A DNA stretch of 36,654 nucleotides from Mesostigma viride (taxonomy: Eukaryota; Streptophyta; Mesostigmatophyceae; Mesostigmatales; Mesostigmataceae). Location of the stretch: the NCBI GenBank assembly GCA_009746045.1, contig RPFO01000222.1, positions 1 to 36,654 on the forward strand. The letters run 5' to 3'. How positions within the stretch are numbered: position 1 is the first letter of the stretch; every line of letters begins with the position of its first letter. The notes beneath the pieces are model-generated. The model searched no databases and was not told the origin of the DNA. It saw only the letters and a list, made by a program, of their open reading frames with translations. The position numbers were made by a program, and so were the translations under genes. Below, in pieces: positions 9,882 through 19,720 of the stretch.

Positions 9882-11021
9882 TAAAGAAAGGAGGGCTCTC
9901 AGCCGAGGACAAGGAACTGTCCCTCGTGCCTGATAACCACCTTATTGCCTCCCCTGCTATAGAATAATGCTTTCAAAACACACACTTTGCACAGTCTGAT
10001 GATGAAGCCGCACATGCGGAGTTTATTGAGAAAGTTAATACAATTACAACACGTTGATAGTCTCAATATCGATGCACTCCATGCTCACGAGCCCGCAGTT
10101 AGGCAGCGCTCCATGACATGCTACCGGCCTTGCTCCCAAGGAAAGGGAGAAACACGAAGGCCACTAACGAGAGACTCGAAGAGACTACACGCTGCGTGAG
10201 AGTCCTCTTCGACTATGAACCAAACCATTCGTCATGCCACACGCATGACACACGCCACACTTGTCAGTCCAGCCAGGAATGCCAAAACTATCTTGCTGCC
10301 TGAACCATGCGAATAGAAACCGCATTCCAGTTGCCGTCCTGGCTTTCTACCACACATGCCAACAAAAGCAGGAAGGCATCCCGACAAATCTAAATTGCTA
10401 CCCTGTTGCCGATCTCATCTCCTAGAGGCTCCGGCATTTCTGTCCCTGGGAATGTCCGACATTGAGTCACGTCCAGCAAGGTCGAAGCATAATATCCTTC
10501 AGACAATCTGCACGCTCACACCTTGCGTGTGAGTGGCCCAGCAAACATTGCGTCTAATCGTTCCTTTCTAGAAGAAATCCCTTTTTAGGGCTGCCAGCGA
10601 TTTCGCATTCATTCCAGCGATCTGGCTCCGCACCGCAAATTGTCCTTTTCCATTTTCTGTCCAGTCCTCATAACGTTGACCCGCTATTCTACACCACAAA
10701 GACACCTGGCCTGTCAATAGCCTCGGCGCTGTTGAAGTCCAGCAGTCCAGCTTCAGCTCCAGCTGTCCACTAACACGCGTATGATCCTCTCGACGCTGCA
10801 CACTTGTGCTGCCGTCCGCTCAAGTCAGTGCTGCGCGCCCAGCTGTGCCTGGCCCGGCGCGCGTGCACGTACACTTTCGTCCGCTCTTATGCTGCAAGTG
10901 CTAGTGTCCCCCCCCGGTCACTAGCGGCTTTGTCGAAAATGCGTAGAAGACAAATTCCTTGCGCACGTCACCGGTCTTGTGCATAGTGGGCGCCCGGATG
11001 ACATAGCTCGCGTCCGTGACA
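9882..11021 (-). repeat. 5' LTR of element 1, lacking its first 142 bases
   Basis: It matches 443-1579. In coding direction it begins TGTCACGG at the element edge and ends CTTTCTTTA at the priming site. The block that should begin the LTR is found instead at 301-442. The short open frames within it occur identically in the other copy and look non-coding. Confidence 0.85.
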
Positions 11022-11025
11022 TACC
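11022..11025. repeat. Target-site duplication (right) of element 1
   Basis: TACC follows the terminal CA of element 1 and matches 297-300. Confidence 0.7.
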
Positions 11026-11425
11026 TAGCAAAACCCTGAGGTCCCAAGGGTGATAGGGGTCGACCTAGGGAGCAAAAATGATCGTCTCAGCGAGCTCTAC
11101 CGTTTGAGCATATTGGTGTATGGGAAAATTCCGGTTTTCTGAAATGGGTCGTTGGCCGGCGCGACGCGATACTGGCACGGCACGGCGCTGGATAGCCGAA
11201 GCCTTGTAGTGGTGGCAGACGGCAGCAATGATACTTCCGTGCCTAGGGGCAGCACCATCTTGCGGGCAACCCCCCCCCCCCTCTATGGTACCTGCGAAAA
11301 TTTTGACTGCAGATTTGGGTTCAGCTCGCCAAGTGCTATCAGTTTGTCCGTCAAACCGTTTCAAAATTCCGACCATATAGGGAGCTAGCAGAAAATCCAA
11401 GTGTTTTGTTGCAAAAAACCCATAT

Positions 11426-11458
11426 ACCGTAGTGGCTGAAATCACATTGCGAATAAAT
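11426..11458 (+). repeat. Left arm of 33-bp perfect inverted repeat
   Basis: It starts ACCGTAGTGGCTGAAATCAC and is the exact reverse complement of 12616-12648, 1.2 kb away. Similarity continues weakly beyond both arms. Confidence 0.85.
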
Positions 11459-12615
11459 AATTTTTCGAGGGTTTTTCTGCATGGTTTTGACACTTTGCGG
11501 GGAAAGTTCAGCCCGGGTTAGGTAAACTTCGAGCCCGGGAGAGGAGGGGGGACATCCCCCCCTAAAATCGTACATGAGCGTACTCCAGAGTTTGGCCTTT
11601 TGAGTACCGCGCCGCCCGGCGCCAGCCAAAGTGAAAAGTGCTGGAGTGCACTCAGTCTGTCAAAAAGCTGCGCCGGACCGACTTGGGAGTGTGCTACGTG
11701 CTACGTGGCTTGTACGACACGTGGCACTTTTTGTAGAATCTCTTAGTAGAAGCTCTTAGTAAGCGATAGTATTAGCATATTCTCCAAGTAGAAGAATGAC
11801 GTCAAGCCGGCGGAAATTCGATGCCTATTGCCTGACGCCAGGTCCGGTGTCAGAATCAACAACAACAACCTGACGCCTGCCTGAAAGTCGATACGTCTTC
11901 CTAGAATCAACCAATACTTGGTAAGTTCTCAGCGTAAGTTGTAAGTACAGCAGGGCCGAAGCGGACACCTGCACTTTAAAATCAAACGCCTGACCGAGCT
12001 AGCGGGATCACCAGAGCGCACTAGCGCACTCCTTTCCTAAAACCAGGCGCCGGACCGCCAGGAGTTAGCTCCACAAAATTTTTCTTCGCGCCGCCCTAAA
12101 ATTTTCGACTGGAGTACACTCCGTCGCAAAAATTCTGCCGCCGGACACATTTTTGGAGTCCGCTCCACGTTTGGAGGTGCCGCGCCGGACACACGAGTGA
12201 GTGTGCTGTTTTGGCTGGATGTCCCGGCCCCCCTCCTCCCGGGAGCTTGTTTATATTTATAGGGCACCTACATGGCACCTAGTTCAGTGTCTGACTTGGA
12301 TTCTAACCTATCAAGAACATTAATTACCCACCAAGCGCAGTTCCTATCTGACAATGAAGTGAGTACCAGTATGACATAAGGCCCTAATCTTAATTAATAG
12401 GGCCCCTAATCAGTGCTAATAGGGCCTAGAATTCAAAATTGAACGCGTTCTCAATCTGGCGCGACGCGGCGCGGCGCGGCAAGCGCGGCGCTCCACTTCA
12501 TCTAGCTGCGCCGCGGCCTGCAGCCAGAAACAGGTGTAGCGGTCTCCCGGTTTTCATACTTTACGGGGTAAATTGAAGTATTATTTTAGCACTTTTCGGG
12601 GGGTCATTCGAAAAG

Positions 12616-12648
12616 ATTTATTCGCAATGTGATTTCAGCCACTACGGT
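12616..12648 (-). repeat. Right arm of 33-bp perfect inverted repeat
   Basis: Exact reverse complement of 11426-11458. Confidence 0.85.
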
Positions 12649-12856
12649 AGGCCCGGCACCCTACCTACCTACCCTTTAAGTTAACGGGTTTTGAGGCTCT
12701 GTAACTTCTTACCTAGATACCCCCTGGGGTTGCGACCACTGAGTGGCAAACATGCTTGTTTTCGCGAGATCTACTCGAATCCAGCATGATGTCAATTTTC
12801 TTGTTTTTGAGTACCCCCCTTGCCGGAGGTAAAAATTTCAGTCTATACGAAACTAA

Positions 12857-13256
12857 GGCTCTTTCCACATTCGTCAGTTCCGGGGAGTTAGGGTCCTGAT
12901 TCAGTCGGTTCCGGAACTAGAGGTTTCCACATTTGACCGTCCAATTAGAAATTTAATTGGATACGACCGCTAATTCGACCGGAACTGGGTGGAACTCCTG
13001 GAACTCGAAAAAAGCAGTTCCGGCCAGTTCCAGTCAGAGTTAGGGTCAAGAAAGGTAGGTCGAGTTGTTGAAACCGGCGGGGAAAGCGCCAGGACGGTAC
13101 GGATCGGATCTGGTTGTGGAAAGGAGGTCCCGATCAATTCACCGCTAATTATTATTATTCGCCGCGCCGAATTAGACCTCGAGCCTGGAACTGCGGTCCG
13201 GACCAATCCGAGTCCTCCTAATTCGCGCGTATTCGTCACCATATGTGGAAAGGCTC
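12857..13256. mobile_element. 400-bp MITE, probably PIF/Harbinger type
   Basis: The left end GGCTCTTTCCACATTCG and the inverted right end GAGCCTTTCCACATATG are imperfect terminal inverted repeats sharing the core CTTTCCACAT (read CCTTTCCACAT on the right). Both are flanked by TAA (12854-12856 and 13257-13259), the 3-bp TWA duplication typical of PIF/Harbinger. The interior is rich in AGTTCCGG-like motifs in both orientations and has no convincing gene, so the element would depend on a transposase encoded elsewhere. Confidence 0.7.
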
Positions 13257-13775
13257 TAAACTGTCTGGACCGCAAGTAGAGTGGTTCTCGCCAAGTCGAT
13301 GACGTGGCGCCAGCTCCGTGCCCGGGCAATCAGGCAATTACAGGCAATTAAACCCAAAACACTGACGGCGGGGAAGGGGAAGATGACCCGCGGTCGCCAG
13401 CCATGGCGGACAATGCCGAAGGAGATGGACCATTTCTGCCACCCGAAGCGCGAAATCATTGCGTGCCATGCGGAGTCGCCCATGGGAAAACGCCGAAGTG
13501 GACGATGAGAGAAAAAGCGCGTTTCGGGCATGTCCTAATTGACGAAAGCATCCCAGCAGCGTATTTTAAAGGATATATCGGTTTCTTTTTACTTTTTATG
13601 ATGATTTGTAGTCGTAAACTTGCAAGGGTGGCCAGAAATCGCCGAATCTAGCGACCATGCTGCACAACTTTGGTGTGCCGCAATGCGCCATTTTGCGGCC
13701 ACCGCCTGGGCTAAGGTAATGCCAGCCATGCCAGCAGGTAAAGCTGAGTTATCGTTTCCTTGTCGACGTATGACA
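13257..13775. other. Spacer without recognised gene
   Basis: Short open frames of 75-90 codons exist on both strands (for example plus 13403-13651), but none shows a domain or a clear coding signature. The direct repeat CAGGCAATTA occurs near 13331-13350. Confidence 0.4.
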
Positions 13776-13987
13776 GTTATTATAAATAGTGACGGAACCT
13801 TTTTGCCACTTGGGCAATTAGGTCCGTCACTATTTATCCGGCGAAAACCACTCGCCGGCATCTATTCCGCGTTACGTTCACGTGAACGTGGCGCGGAATT
13901 GATGCCGGCGAGTGGTTTTCGCCGGATAAATAGTGACGGACCTACTTGCCCAAGTGGCAAAAAGGTTCCGTCACTATTTATAATAAC
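13776..13987 (+). mobile_element. Palindromic 212-bp MITE, copy 1
   Basis: The ends GTTATTATAAATAGTGACGG are perfectly inverted, and the whole element is nearly one palindrome centred on GTTCACGTGAAC. Each arm contains an internal inverted repeat (AAATAGTGACGG and CCGTCACTATTT), so a single strand could form a cross of hairpins. Flanks are CA on the left and TA on the right, one base off a TA duplication, as for Tc1/mariner-type MITEs. It encodes nothing. Confidence 0.85.
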
Positions 13988-14186
13988 TAAGACCTCGTAA
14001 GTCGGGGGTTCGAATCCCTGTGGTGACACGGGTATTTCCGAATACCGGAAGGAATTGATACCAGAAGGCCAAACGAAAGTGCCAGAAGGGAAAAATGCCC
14101 GGTTGGAATATCGTTAAGGCGAGATTCGGTACTGCAGTAGGCATTAGCGGTACGATAGATATCGGCCCCCACACTACGACGTTTTA
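13988..14186 (+). other. Spacer between twin MITEs with tRNA T-arm-like sequence
   Basis: 14009-14019 reads GGTTCGAATCC, a perfect RNA polymerase III B-box/T-loop. It is followed by CTGTGGTGACA, which could be a tRNA 3' end. No matching 5' acceptor strand or D-arm was found on the left, even after mentally removing the MITE. This is probably a tRNA remnant or tRNA-derived fragment. Confidence 0.4.
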
Positions 14187-14398
14187 GTTATTATAAATAG
14201 TGACGGAACCTTTTTGCCACTTGGGCAATTAGGTCCGTCACTATTTATCCGGCGAAAACCACTCGCCGGCATCAATTCCGCGCCACGTTCACGTGAACTT
14301 AACGCGGAATAGATGCCGGCGAGTGGTTTTCGCCGGATAAATAGTGACGGACCTAATTGCCCAAGTGGCAAAAAGGTTCCGTCACTATTTATAATAAC
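14187..14398 (-). mobile_element. Palindromic 212-bp MITE, copy 2 (opposite orientation)
   Basis: Same length and ends as the copy at 13776-13987. The asymmetric centre shows it is reversed: the CATCTATTCC/GGAATTGATG pair of copy 1 appears here as CATCAATTCC/GGAATAGATG. It is flanked on both sides by TA (14185-14186 and 14399-14400), the expected duplication. Confidence 0.85.
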
Positions 14399-15506
14399 TA
14401 TGACGTTTACGTATACGTTCTAGCTTGTGTAGCACATTCTTTTTGCATTATTCATGTTCTTTCTTGACCATGGCCTGGCCCCTTCCTAAAACACCATTCT
14501 TAGATGCCTCCCTCAGTCAGTTGACCTGCCATAGTGTGATGGTGATAAGTTTTAGAGGCTGTATGGGTTTGAATATATACATCCATATATGTTTGTTATA
14601 CATTTCCCACACACATATTGCATGAGTGTGAGGCAGTTGGCTGGTCTCTGTGGCATCATCAAGCATGTAACCGGTGAGTAGACGCTTCCCATTGTCAGTG
14701 AGCATGTGCCACCAGGTGTGATGGCCATCACCTGGCAAGCTATAGCAGCTTAGGCCTAGTTTATCCTTGCTAGGGCAAGCTGAAATAGGCTTAACATCAC
14801 TAGTTTGTTGGTGGCTGCCTCCTAGAATGCATGCCTTGCGTAGGGTGTCCGTACCACGTTACCTACGTGCATGGACAAGGTGGCACCTGCACATAGGTGC
14901 CATGTAAGGGCAGTGTGATGATGCAGTTATGTTTCCCCATCATTGTGGAAGGGAAATGTATTGTATGGCATGGTTGGTGGCCTTATTAGTAGGTAGTATG
15001 CCAAGCCCTACCCCCTTGGTTGCTTTTTACCAACGGTACCCCTATGGGCTGTACTGGGTGTAGCTGGTGGTATACCCAACCAAGTGATGACCCCAATGGC
15101 TCAAACTGCTCAGCAACTAATTGTTTATCATCCCTAAGTGGTAAGTGCCTAGCTCTTATAACATGATTCAAAATGCACATTCTACCAAAACTGAAAACGC
15201 GCGTCTTGACCGCCCTGACTTTGACGGTAGTTATACATGGCCTACTCTGAATATATGTAAGGTTGTGATGTATCAACCCGAAGAGCAACTCGATCATGCA
15301 CATGCTTGGCCCCCAAGGACAGCCATTGGATATGGGTAGGTTGGATGGCATCTGGTTTGCAAAGTTGTGAAGTTACAGCCGATGCATCGGCAGTATTTCT
15401 GCCCATTTAGGGGATAAGTTTGACAACTGTGATGACTACCATTGCACATGCATCCTTTTTGACATTACAATAGCGGGATTAGGCAACATTCTCATCCTCA
15501 CCGCTT
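14399..15506. other. Spacer without recognised gene
   Basis: Open frames on the minus strand at 14986-15351 (121 codons) and 14517-14738 (73 codons) are the longest. Neither matches a family I recognise and both may be chance. AT-rich sequence with TATATA/CATATATG lies near 14572-14592. Confidence 0.35.
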
Positions 15507-16057
15507 GTGGGTAAAAAAAACTGGCAACCAAACACCATGCCACACGTGGCACACTCAAGCATACACCAAGGTGGGTAAAAAAAACTGGCAACCAAACACC
15601 ATGCCACACGTGGCACACTCAAGCATTATACACCAAGGTGGGTAAAAAAAACTGGCAACCAAACACCATGCCACACGTAAGTGGCACACTCAAGCATACA
15701 CCAAGGTGGGTAAAAAAAACTGGCAACCAAACACCATGCCACACGTGGCACACTCAAGCATTATACACCAAGGTGGGTAAAAGAAACTGGCAACCAAACA
15801 CCATGCCACACGTGGCACACTCAAGCATACACCAAGGTGGGTAAAAAAAACTGGCAACCAAACACCATGCCACACGTGGCACACTCAAGCATTATACACC
15901 AAGGTGGGTAAAAAAAACTGGCAACCAAACACCATGCCACACGTAAGTGGCACACTCAAGCATACACCAAGGTGGGTAAAAAAAACTGGCAACCAAACAC
16001 CATGCCACACGTGGCACACTCAAGCATACACCAAGGTGGGTAAAAGAAACTGGCAAC
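15507..16057 (+). repeat. Minisatellite, 64-68 bp units, main block
   Basis: Units begin GGTGGGTAAAAAAAACTGGC at about 15507, 15570, 15637, 15705, 15772, 15836, 15903, 15971 and 16035. Three unit forms occur: 64 bp, 67 bp (extra TAT after CAAGCAT) and 68 bp (extra TAAG after CACG), in the order 64-67-68-67-64-67-68-64. Each unit contains CACACGTGGC, a G-box-like motif. The array continues after element 2 at 23861. Open frames across it are by-products of the repeat. Confidence 0.95.
16053..16057. repeat. Target-site duplication (left) of element 2
   Basis: GCAAC inside the minisatellite unit; repeated at 23861-23865. Removing element 2 and one copy restores a normal unit. Confidence 0.9.
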
Positions 16058-16674
16058 AGTTGTGAGAGTGAAAATGCCACGAATTCCGCCATGGTTCTTG
16101 CAGGAAGTTGCCTTTATTAATAACAAGGAAACACAGACGTAAGTCACGTCACTTCCAAGACTGCACGCAGCACAGGCGACAGGGTCGCAGTGCCAAGAGA
16201 ACGTGCACGCAAGAACTAGCGTCCCGGTGTGACCAAGTCACTCATATAGCTTGCTAGGGACGCGTCCAAGTATTCAGCTGCACTGTCACAGCTGAACTGT
16301 CAATCAATTGATTACACAGACTCTGGCACGCCTTTGGCGCGCAGATTTATCAATTGTCCATACGGCTAGTCCTGTGGACCTATCCGTACACTAGTCAGCA
16401 TCAATTGTCTCATAGGTCCTGGCGCGCTACAGCACGCCTACCTATCAATTGACCATCAAGTCCTGTACAAGTCCTGTCAACGTCCTGCGGACTATCAAAG
16501 TGACACTTGTACATCCTGTGTCCGTACGCGCCCACAGTGGCGCGCCGGGTACTGTCGGCACAGCCTAGGAAACGTCATAACTTTTACGTTCCTTAACCAA
16601 ATGAGGCGTTCAAGGTGCCGTTGGAAAGAGCGTAACAATCTCTATCCATCTAACGTAAATCCTTTACGTTAACT
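16058..16674 (-). repeat. 3' LTR of element 2 (617 bp)
   Basis: Nearly identical to 23246-23860. On the plus strand it starts AGTTGTGAGAGTG and ends CTTTACGTTAACT. Differences: an extra AA near 16071, and single substitutions near 16175 (G/A) and 16347 (T/C). Confidence 0.95.
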
Positions 16675-16694
16675 CCAATCCCTTCTTTTCTTTA
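16675..16694 (-). promoter_or_regulatory. Polypurine tract of element 2
   Basis: The minus strand reads AAAGAAAAGAAGGGATTGG immediately before the 3' LTR. This long purine run is the expected primer for plus-strand synthesis and supports the LTR edge. Confidence 0.75.
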
Positions 16695-17624
16695 GGGATC
16701 ACATCCCCTGCCAGGGACCCTTGAAGTAGCTTGAAATGTCCTTCACTCCAGCTTGAAGCTTGAACAGATGTCTTTAATGGCCATTGCCATTCCCCCAGCC
16801 CTTTCTTTTAAGGAACTGGAAAAGAAACAGATCTGCCACAGGGAAAACCATTCCATGAGAAATGGATAAAAACCTATGGAAGTGGCATTACAGAGTACCA
16901 CCAGATATTAGAAGCACACAAAATTAAATACATACAGGTTAATTCTATGAGGTCTTCTCCAGGAATTAATCCCATCACCTCGGTAGAGCCTCCAGTACAA
17001 TGACCTTCTGGCGGTGAGTTACATTAATCCCAGATACTAATCCCATAAAACCCAGTACATATTCAATATAAGTACAATAAATCCATGACAATTAAAATAC
17101 CACTTGACAAAGTAAGGCGTATTACAATAGTTTGCCTGTCATTCTCTCAACAGGGGTCTATTGGCGCCCGTCTTACGGCGCCCGTCTACTTGCCAGATGG
17201 TAAACTGCCACAGCAAACAAATGACAAAATGAAACACATAGGCAACAATTAAATCCTGCCCTGGGGAACTAGGGAAGTCTGAACAGGCAAACACCTGAAC
17301 AGGCCAGCTTGTAGAAACATAATACCAGGGAATCGAACCCCGCCCTATAAACCCCAGAATAAAGGTTCCCAGACCATTGTGAGAGGTATGTACAAATATA
17401 CATTTCTTTTAAAATAGAATACATGGTCTGTAATGGACCTGTCAACCTTGTGTAGTCAACAGCATGAACCCCAGCCAAAACCTGGCTGTATCCTGATTAA
17501 AATCAGAGTGAGTGTACCATGGTCCATGAGCCTTAGTACAGACTAAAATACAGGTATTATGCCAGTCACAATGCTGACACTACCACACAATCTGCTCTCC
17601 AATGCCCTATAACCATGCACCAGC
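16695..17624 (-). other. 3' untranslated internal region of element 2
   Basis: About 930 bases between the RNase H stop and the polypurine tract with no recognised gene; the longest open frame is 69 codons. 17330-17342 contains a B-box-like GGTTCGATTCC on the minus strand, without other tRNA parts. Confidence 0.5.
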
Positions 17625-18377
17625 TTAGACAGCTTGCTGAGATGGGTCCATCAGAGACTGAAGAACCTTGTATTGCACTGCTGCCTTCTGCACTAGCTTG
17701 GTCAAAGCATCAGCAGGATTGTCAACCCCAGGGATATGCTCAATATTGGCCAAGGAGGACAACTCCTTAAGAAGGAGATAATCCAAGTCCCTACTTCTGG
17801 CCATCTGCCTGTGCACAAACTGCACCATCCCCATGGAGTCTGTTTTTAGAAGAGTGGTAACCTGAAGTGGCCAAGGAGTGTTAGAAGTCATCTGATGAAG
17901 CAACTCCTTCAGATAAAGGCTTGTGTGAATGCCTTCACAAATAGCCCTGCATTCTGCCACATCACTGCTGACAGCCACCCGTTTGTGCAGGCGACTAAAC
18001 CAGCTCACCAAACTCCCCAGGCCTTCCTGTCTGAGCACAAAGAGCCCTGCAGCCCTGCCCCTGACCTTGGAGACCTGCCTGCTGTCCATTGAGCTATCCA
18101 CATACAGCTCCATGCAAATGGGTTGTGATAAATCCACTGCAGACAACAGAATGCCAGATGAAGCCCTGACCTGATCAGCCACCTTGGCAGACCCTAGCTC
18201 CACCAGCATGTCATCAGGCAACCTGGCTATGACCATAAGGTCTGGCCTGGAAATGCCTGCCACCCAAGCAACCATGCCCCTCACCATGGGACACAGTGCC
18301 TGTGTGATGGTTGGAGGAAGCTTGCTAATGAGGGTCTCTTGATAATCATTGCCCCCCACCAGCAGCATACGCCACTC
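17625..18377 (-). CDS. Copia-type RNase H domain of element 2
   Basis: The last part of pol. The frame reads through LYVDSSMDS (first acidic residue), WFSRLHKRVAVSSDVAECRA (typical of copia RNase H), LLKTDSMG (third acidic site) and ends with IPGVDNPADALTKLV. This domain removes RNA from the RNA/DNA hybrid during reverse transcription. It is separated from the RT frame by a -1 break in the plus-strand run of seven C at 18377-18383. Confidence 0.88.
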   Translation of the reverse strand, partial: EWRMLLVGGNDYQETLISKLPPTITQALCPMVRGMVAWVAGISRPDLMVIARLPDDMLVELGSAKVADQVRASSGILLSAVDLSQPICMELYVDSSMDSRQVSKVRGRAAGLFVLRQEGLGSLVSWFSRLHKRVAVSSDVAECRAICEGIHTSLYLKELLHQMTSNTPWPLQVTTLLKTDSMGMVQFVHRQMARSRDLDYLLLKELSSLANIEHIPGVDNPADALTKLVQKAAVQYKVLQSLMDPSQQAV

Positions 18378-19236
18378 CCCCCCTTCTTCACCAGTGTGGC
18401 CTCCATGCCCACAAACAGCAGAGGCTCATTCTCCACCTGCCATTGCTCCCTACCCAGAGGAAACTTGGACTTAATGATGGAGATCAGCTCCTTAAGCCAC
18501 GACGTGGGAGCTATCAGATGTAGGTCATCCCCGTGCAGCGAAGCATACACTGGCAGGCCTTCCCATTGCCCCAGAAACAGACAGGGGTCTACAGGAGAGA
18601 CCTTCAAGTTGCAATGCTCCTTCAGGAAACGGTTGAGAGTCTCCCTCCAGATTATTGGACTTGACCTCAGGCCCTCCAGGCCCTTGAGGATTTTAAGGAA
18701 CTCCGTGTGGATGTCCCTTTTCCATACAGCAGGCACCCTAACATAGAAAGGCGTCTTGCCCTCCCACTTTTCCTGTGCCACATCTGCATCCCCTCCAGAA
18801 ATGCCCTCTTGAAGTCTACCACCACTGAGCCATAGTCCAAGCCCTTGTTGAGAAGGCCTAGAAATACACACAGCAGCAGCCTCCAAGTATCATGCAACAT
18901 GCCAGGGGTATACAACTCCTCAGCAGTGCACTCACCAGTACCCTTGAACTCATTCAGCACTGGCCTGACATGTGGTACCTTGACCCCGTCCACCTCCTTC
19001 ATCTTGATGACAAACTTGAGCTTGAGTAGACGTCGTGCAGGAGGCAGGTCATTGACAGGTTCCACGCATTTCTTGGAGATCCAGTCCTCCCCAGATTTAA
19101 TCAGACCCAGTGTGACCTGGGGACACATAATGGGAGAGGACATGAGCTTCACCAGGCCTTGGTAGTTGATAGGGCTGTGTCCAGCAAGTGAGTGAGGACC
19201 AATGCCCAAACTGCTTGGATGACTAGCAGCTGGCAT
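18378..19236 (-). CDS. Copia-type reverse transcriptase of element 2 (two frames)
   Basis: The first frame contains ARRLLKLKFVIKMKEVDGVK and VVVDFKRAFLEG, the first catalytic Asp region of copia RTs. At the plus-strand run CCCC (18790-18793) the frame slips by -1 and continues with TPFYVRVPAVWK, GLRSSPIIWRETL and HGDDLHLIAP, the catalytic DD box with HGDD in place of the usual YVDD. The order and spacing fit a full palm domain. All key acidic residues are present, so only the frame is broken. Confidence 0.85.
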
Positions 19237-19720
19237 ATGAGGTCATCAACCAAGGGCTCCTGCCCCTGGCACACTTGCACACGCTTAACCGTCCTGGTTA
19301 CTGCACGTGATAGGTGAGTGGTCCTGAAATTAATCAGTGGGACCTGACCAGCCCCTTCCTTAGTCAGGAGAGAGGACGTGATCACTACCCCATCCTGGCA
19401 TAGGAAATTCTGCCCCAGAAGAGCAGGTCCTTGATAGCCCTCCAAGACACAAAAAGCAGTGTCCTGTCCAAGGATAGGAATGAATACCTCACCCAGTACC
19501 TTCACGTGTACCCCGCCACTGAAGTCAGACACAAACTGATAGCTGGGTTCAGACATGCTGTACCCTGCTGCAGCCCTGGTCCCAATGATGGAACCTGAGA
19601 ATTAGTGTCTACCTCTAAGGCAGTGTCCAGCCCCAGATTGCCATGCCACCTGAGCTTGGCTACCTTGGGCTGCTTCTTGGCCTTTGTAGAGCCCCAATCA
19701 ATCCAGCCAAACTTGTCCCC
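19149..19720 (-). CDS. Possible retropepsin-like region between integrase and RT
   Basis: One frame has VDTNSQVPSL, which could be a degenerate DTGS active site. After a -1 slip near 19566 the next frame runs VKVLGEVFIPILGQDTAFCVLEGYQGPALLGQNFL, where ALLGQNFL resembles the conserved LLG stretch of retropepsins. In standard copia elements the protease precedes integrase, so this position is unusual. The assignment rests on short motifs. It could instead be the linker before RT, with the protease missed elsewhere. Confidence 0.4.

Larger units (their letters stand above)
301..11021 (-). mobile_element. Ty3/gypsy retrotransposon with DNA methyltransferase and PHD finger
   Basis: In coding (minus) direction the order is 5' LTR part, priming site, gag, zinc knuckle and linker, pol, polypurine tract, complete 3' LTR, then a second copy of the LTR start. 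Pol order PR-MTase-RT-RNaseH-INT-PHD, with integrase after RNase H, is Ty3/gypsy. Outer ends are TGTCGC and GTGACA with a TACC duplication. The 1137/1140-bp shared LTR portions differ at only a few positions, so the insertion is recent. Pol is open for 1804 codons. Gag and the knuckle region are in different frames, joined at a run of seven C (plus strand). Confidence 0.93.
11026..12856. other. Gene-poor region with inverted repeats (remnant of an older repeat)
   Basis: No gene is supported. A perfect 33-bp inverted repeat joins 11426-11458 and 12616-12648. Inside it, the G-rich stretch near 11531-11556 is inverted at 12217-12246. Several imperfect copies of GCGCCGGAC with nearby GAGT...ACTC motifs lie at 11660-12200, and 12455-12490 is a run of GCGGCGC-type simple sequence. 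The nested arms suggest a foldback or terminal-inverted-repeat transposon. No transposase is visible. Confidence 0.45.

Noticed and set aside
13990-14030. Possible tRNA gene (GGTTCGAATCC T-arm)
   Set aside because: No D-arm or matching 5' acceptor strand, and the T-stem has a mismatch. Removing the MITE gives a stem-loop that is not a good anticodon arm.
14986-15351. Minus-strand frame of 121 codons as a host gene
   Set aside because: No domain or clear start context; could be chance.
15507-16050. CRISPR array
   Set aside because: Whole units are repeated without unique spacers and the context is eukaryotic; this is a minisatellite.
15507-16150. Open frames on both strands across the minisatellite
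   Set aside because: They are periodic by-products of repeat units that contain no stop in that frame.
17325-17345. Minus-strand B-box GGTTCGATTCC as a tRNA or SINE promoter
   Set aside because: No A-box or cloverleaf around it; it lies in the 3' region of element 2.
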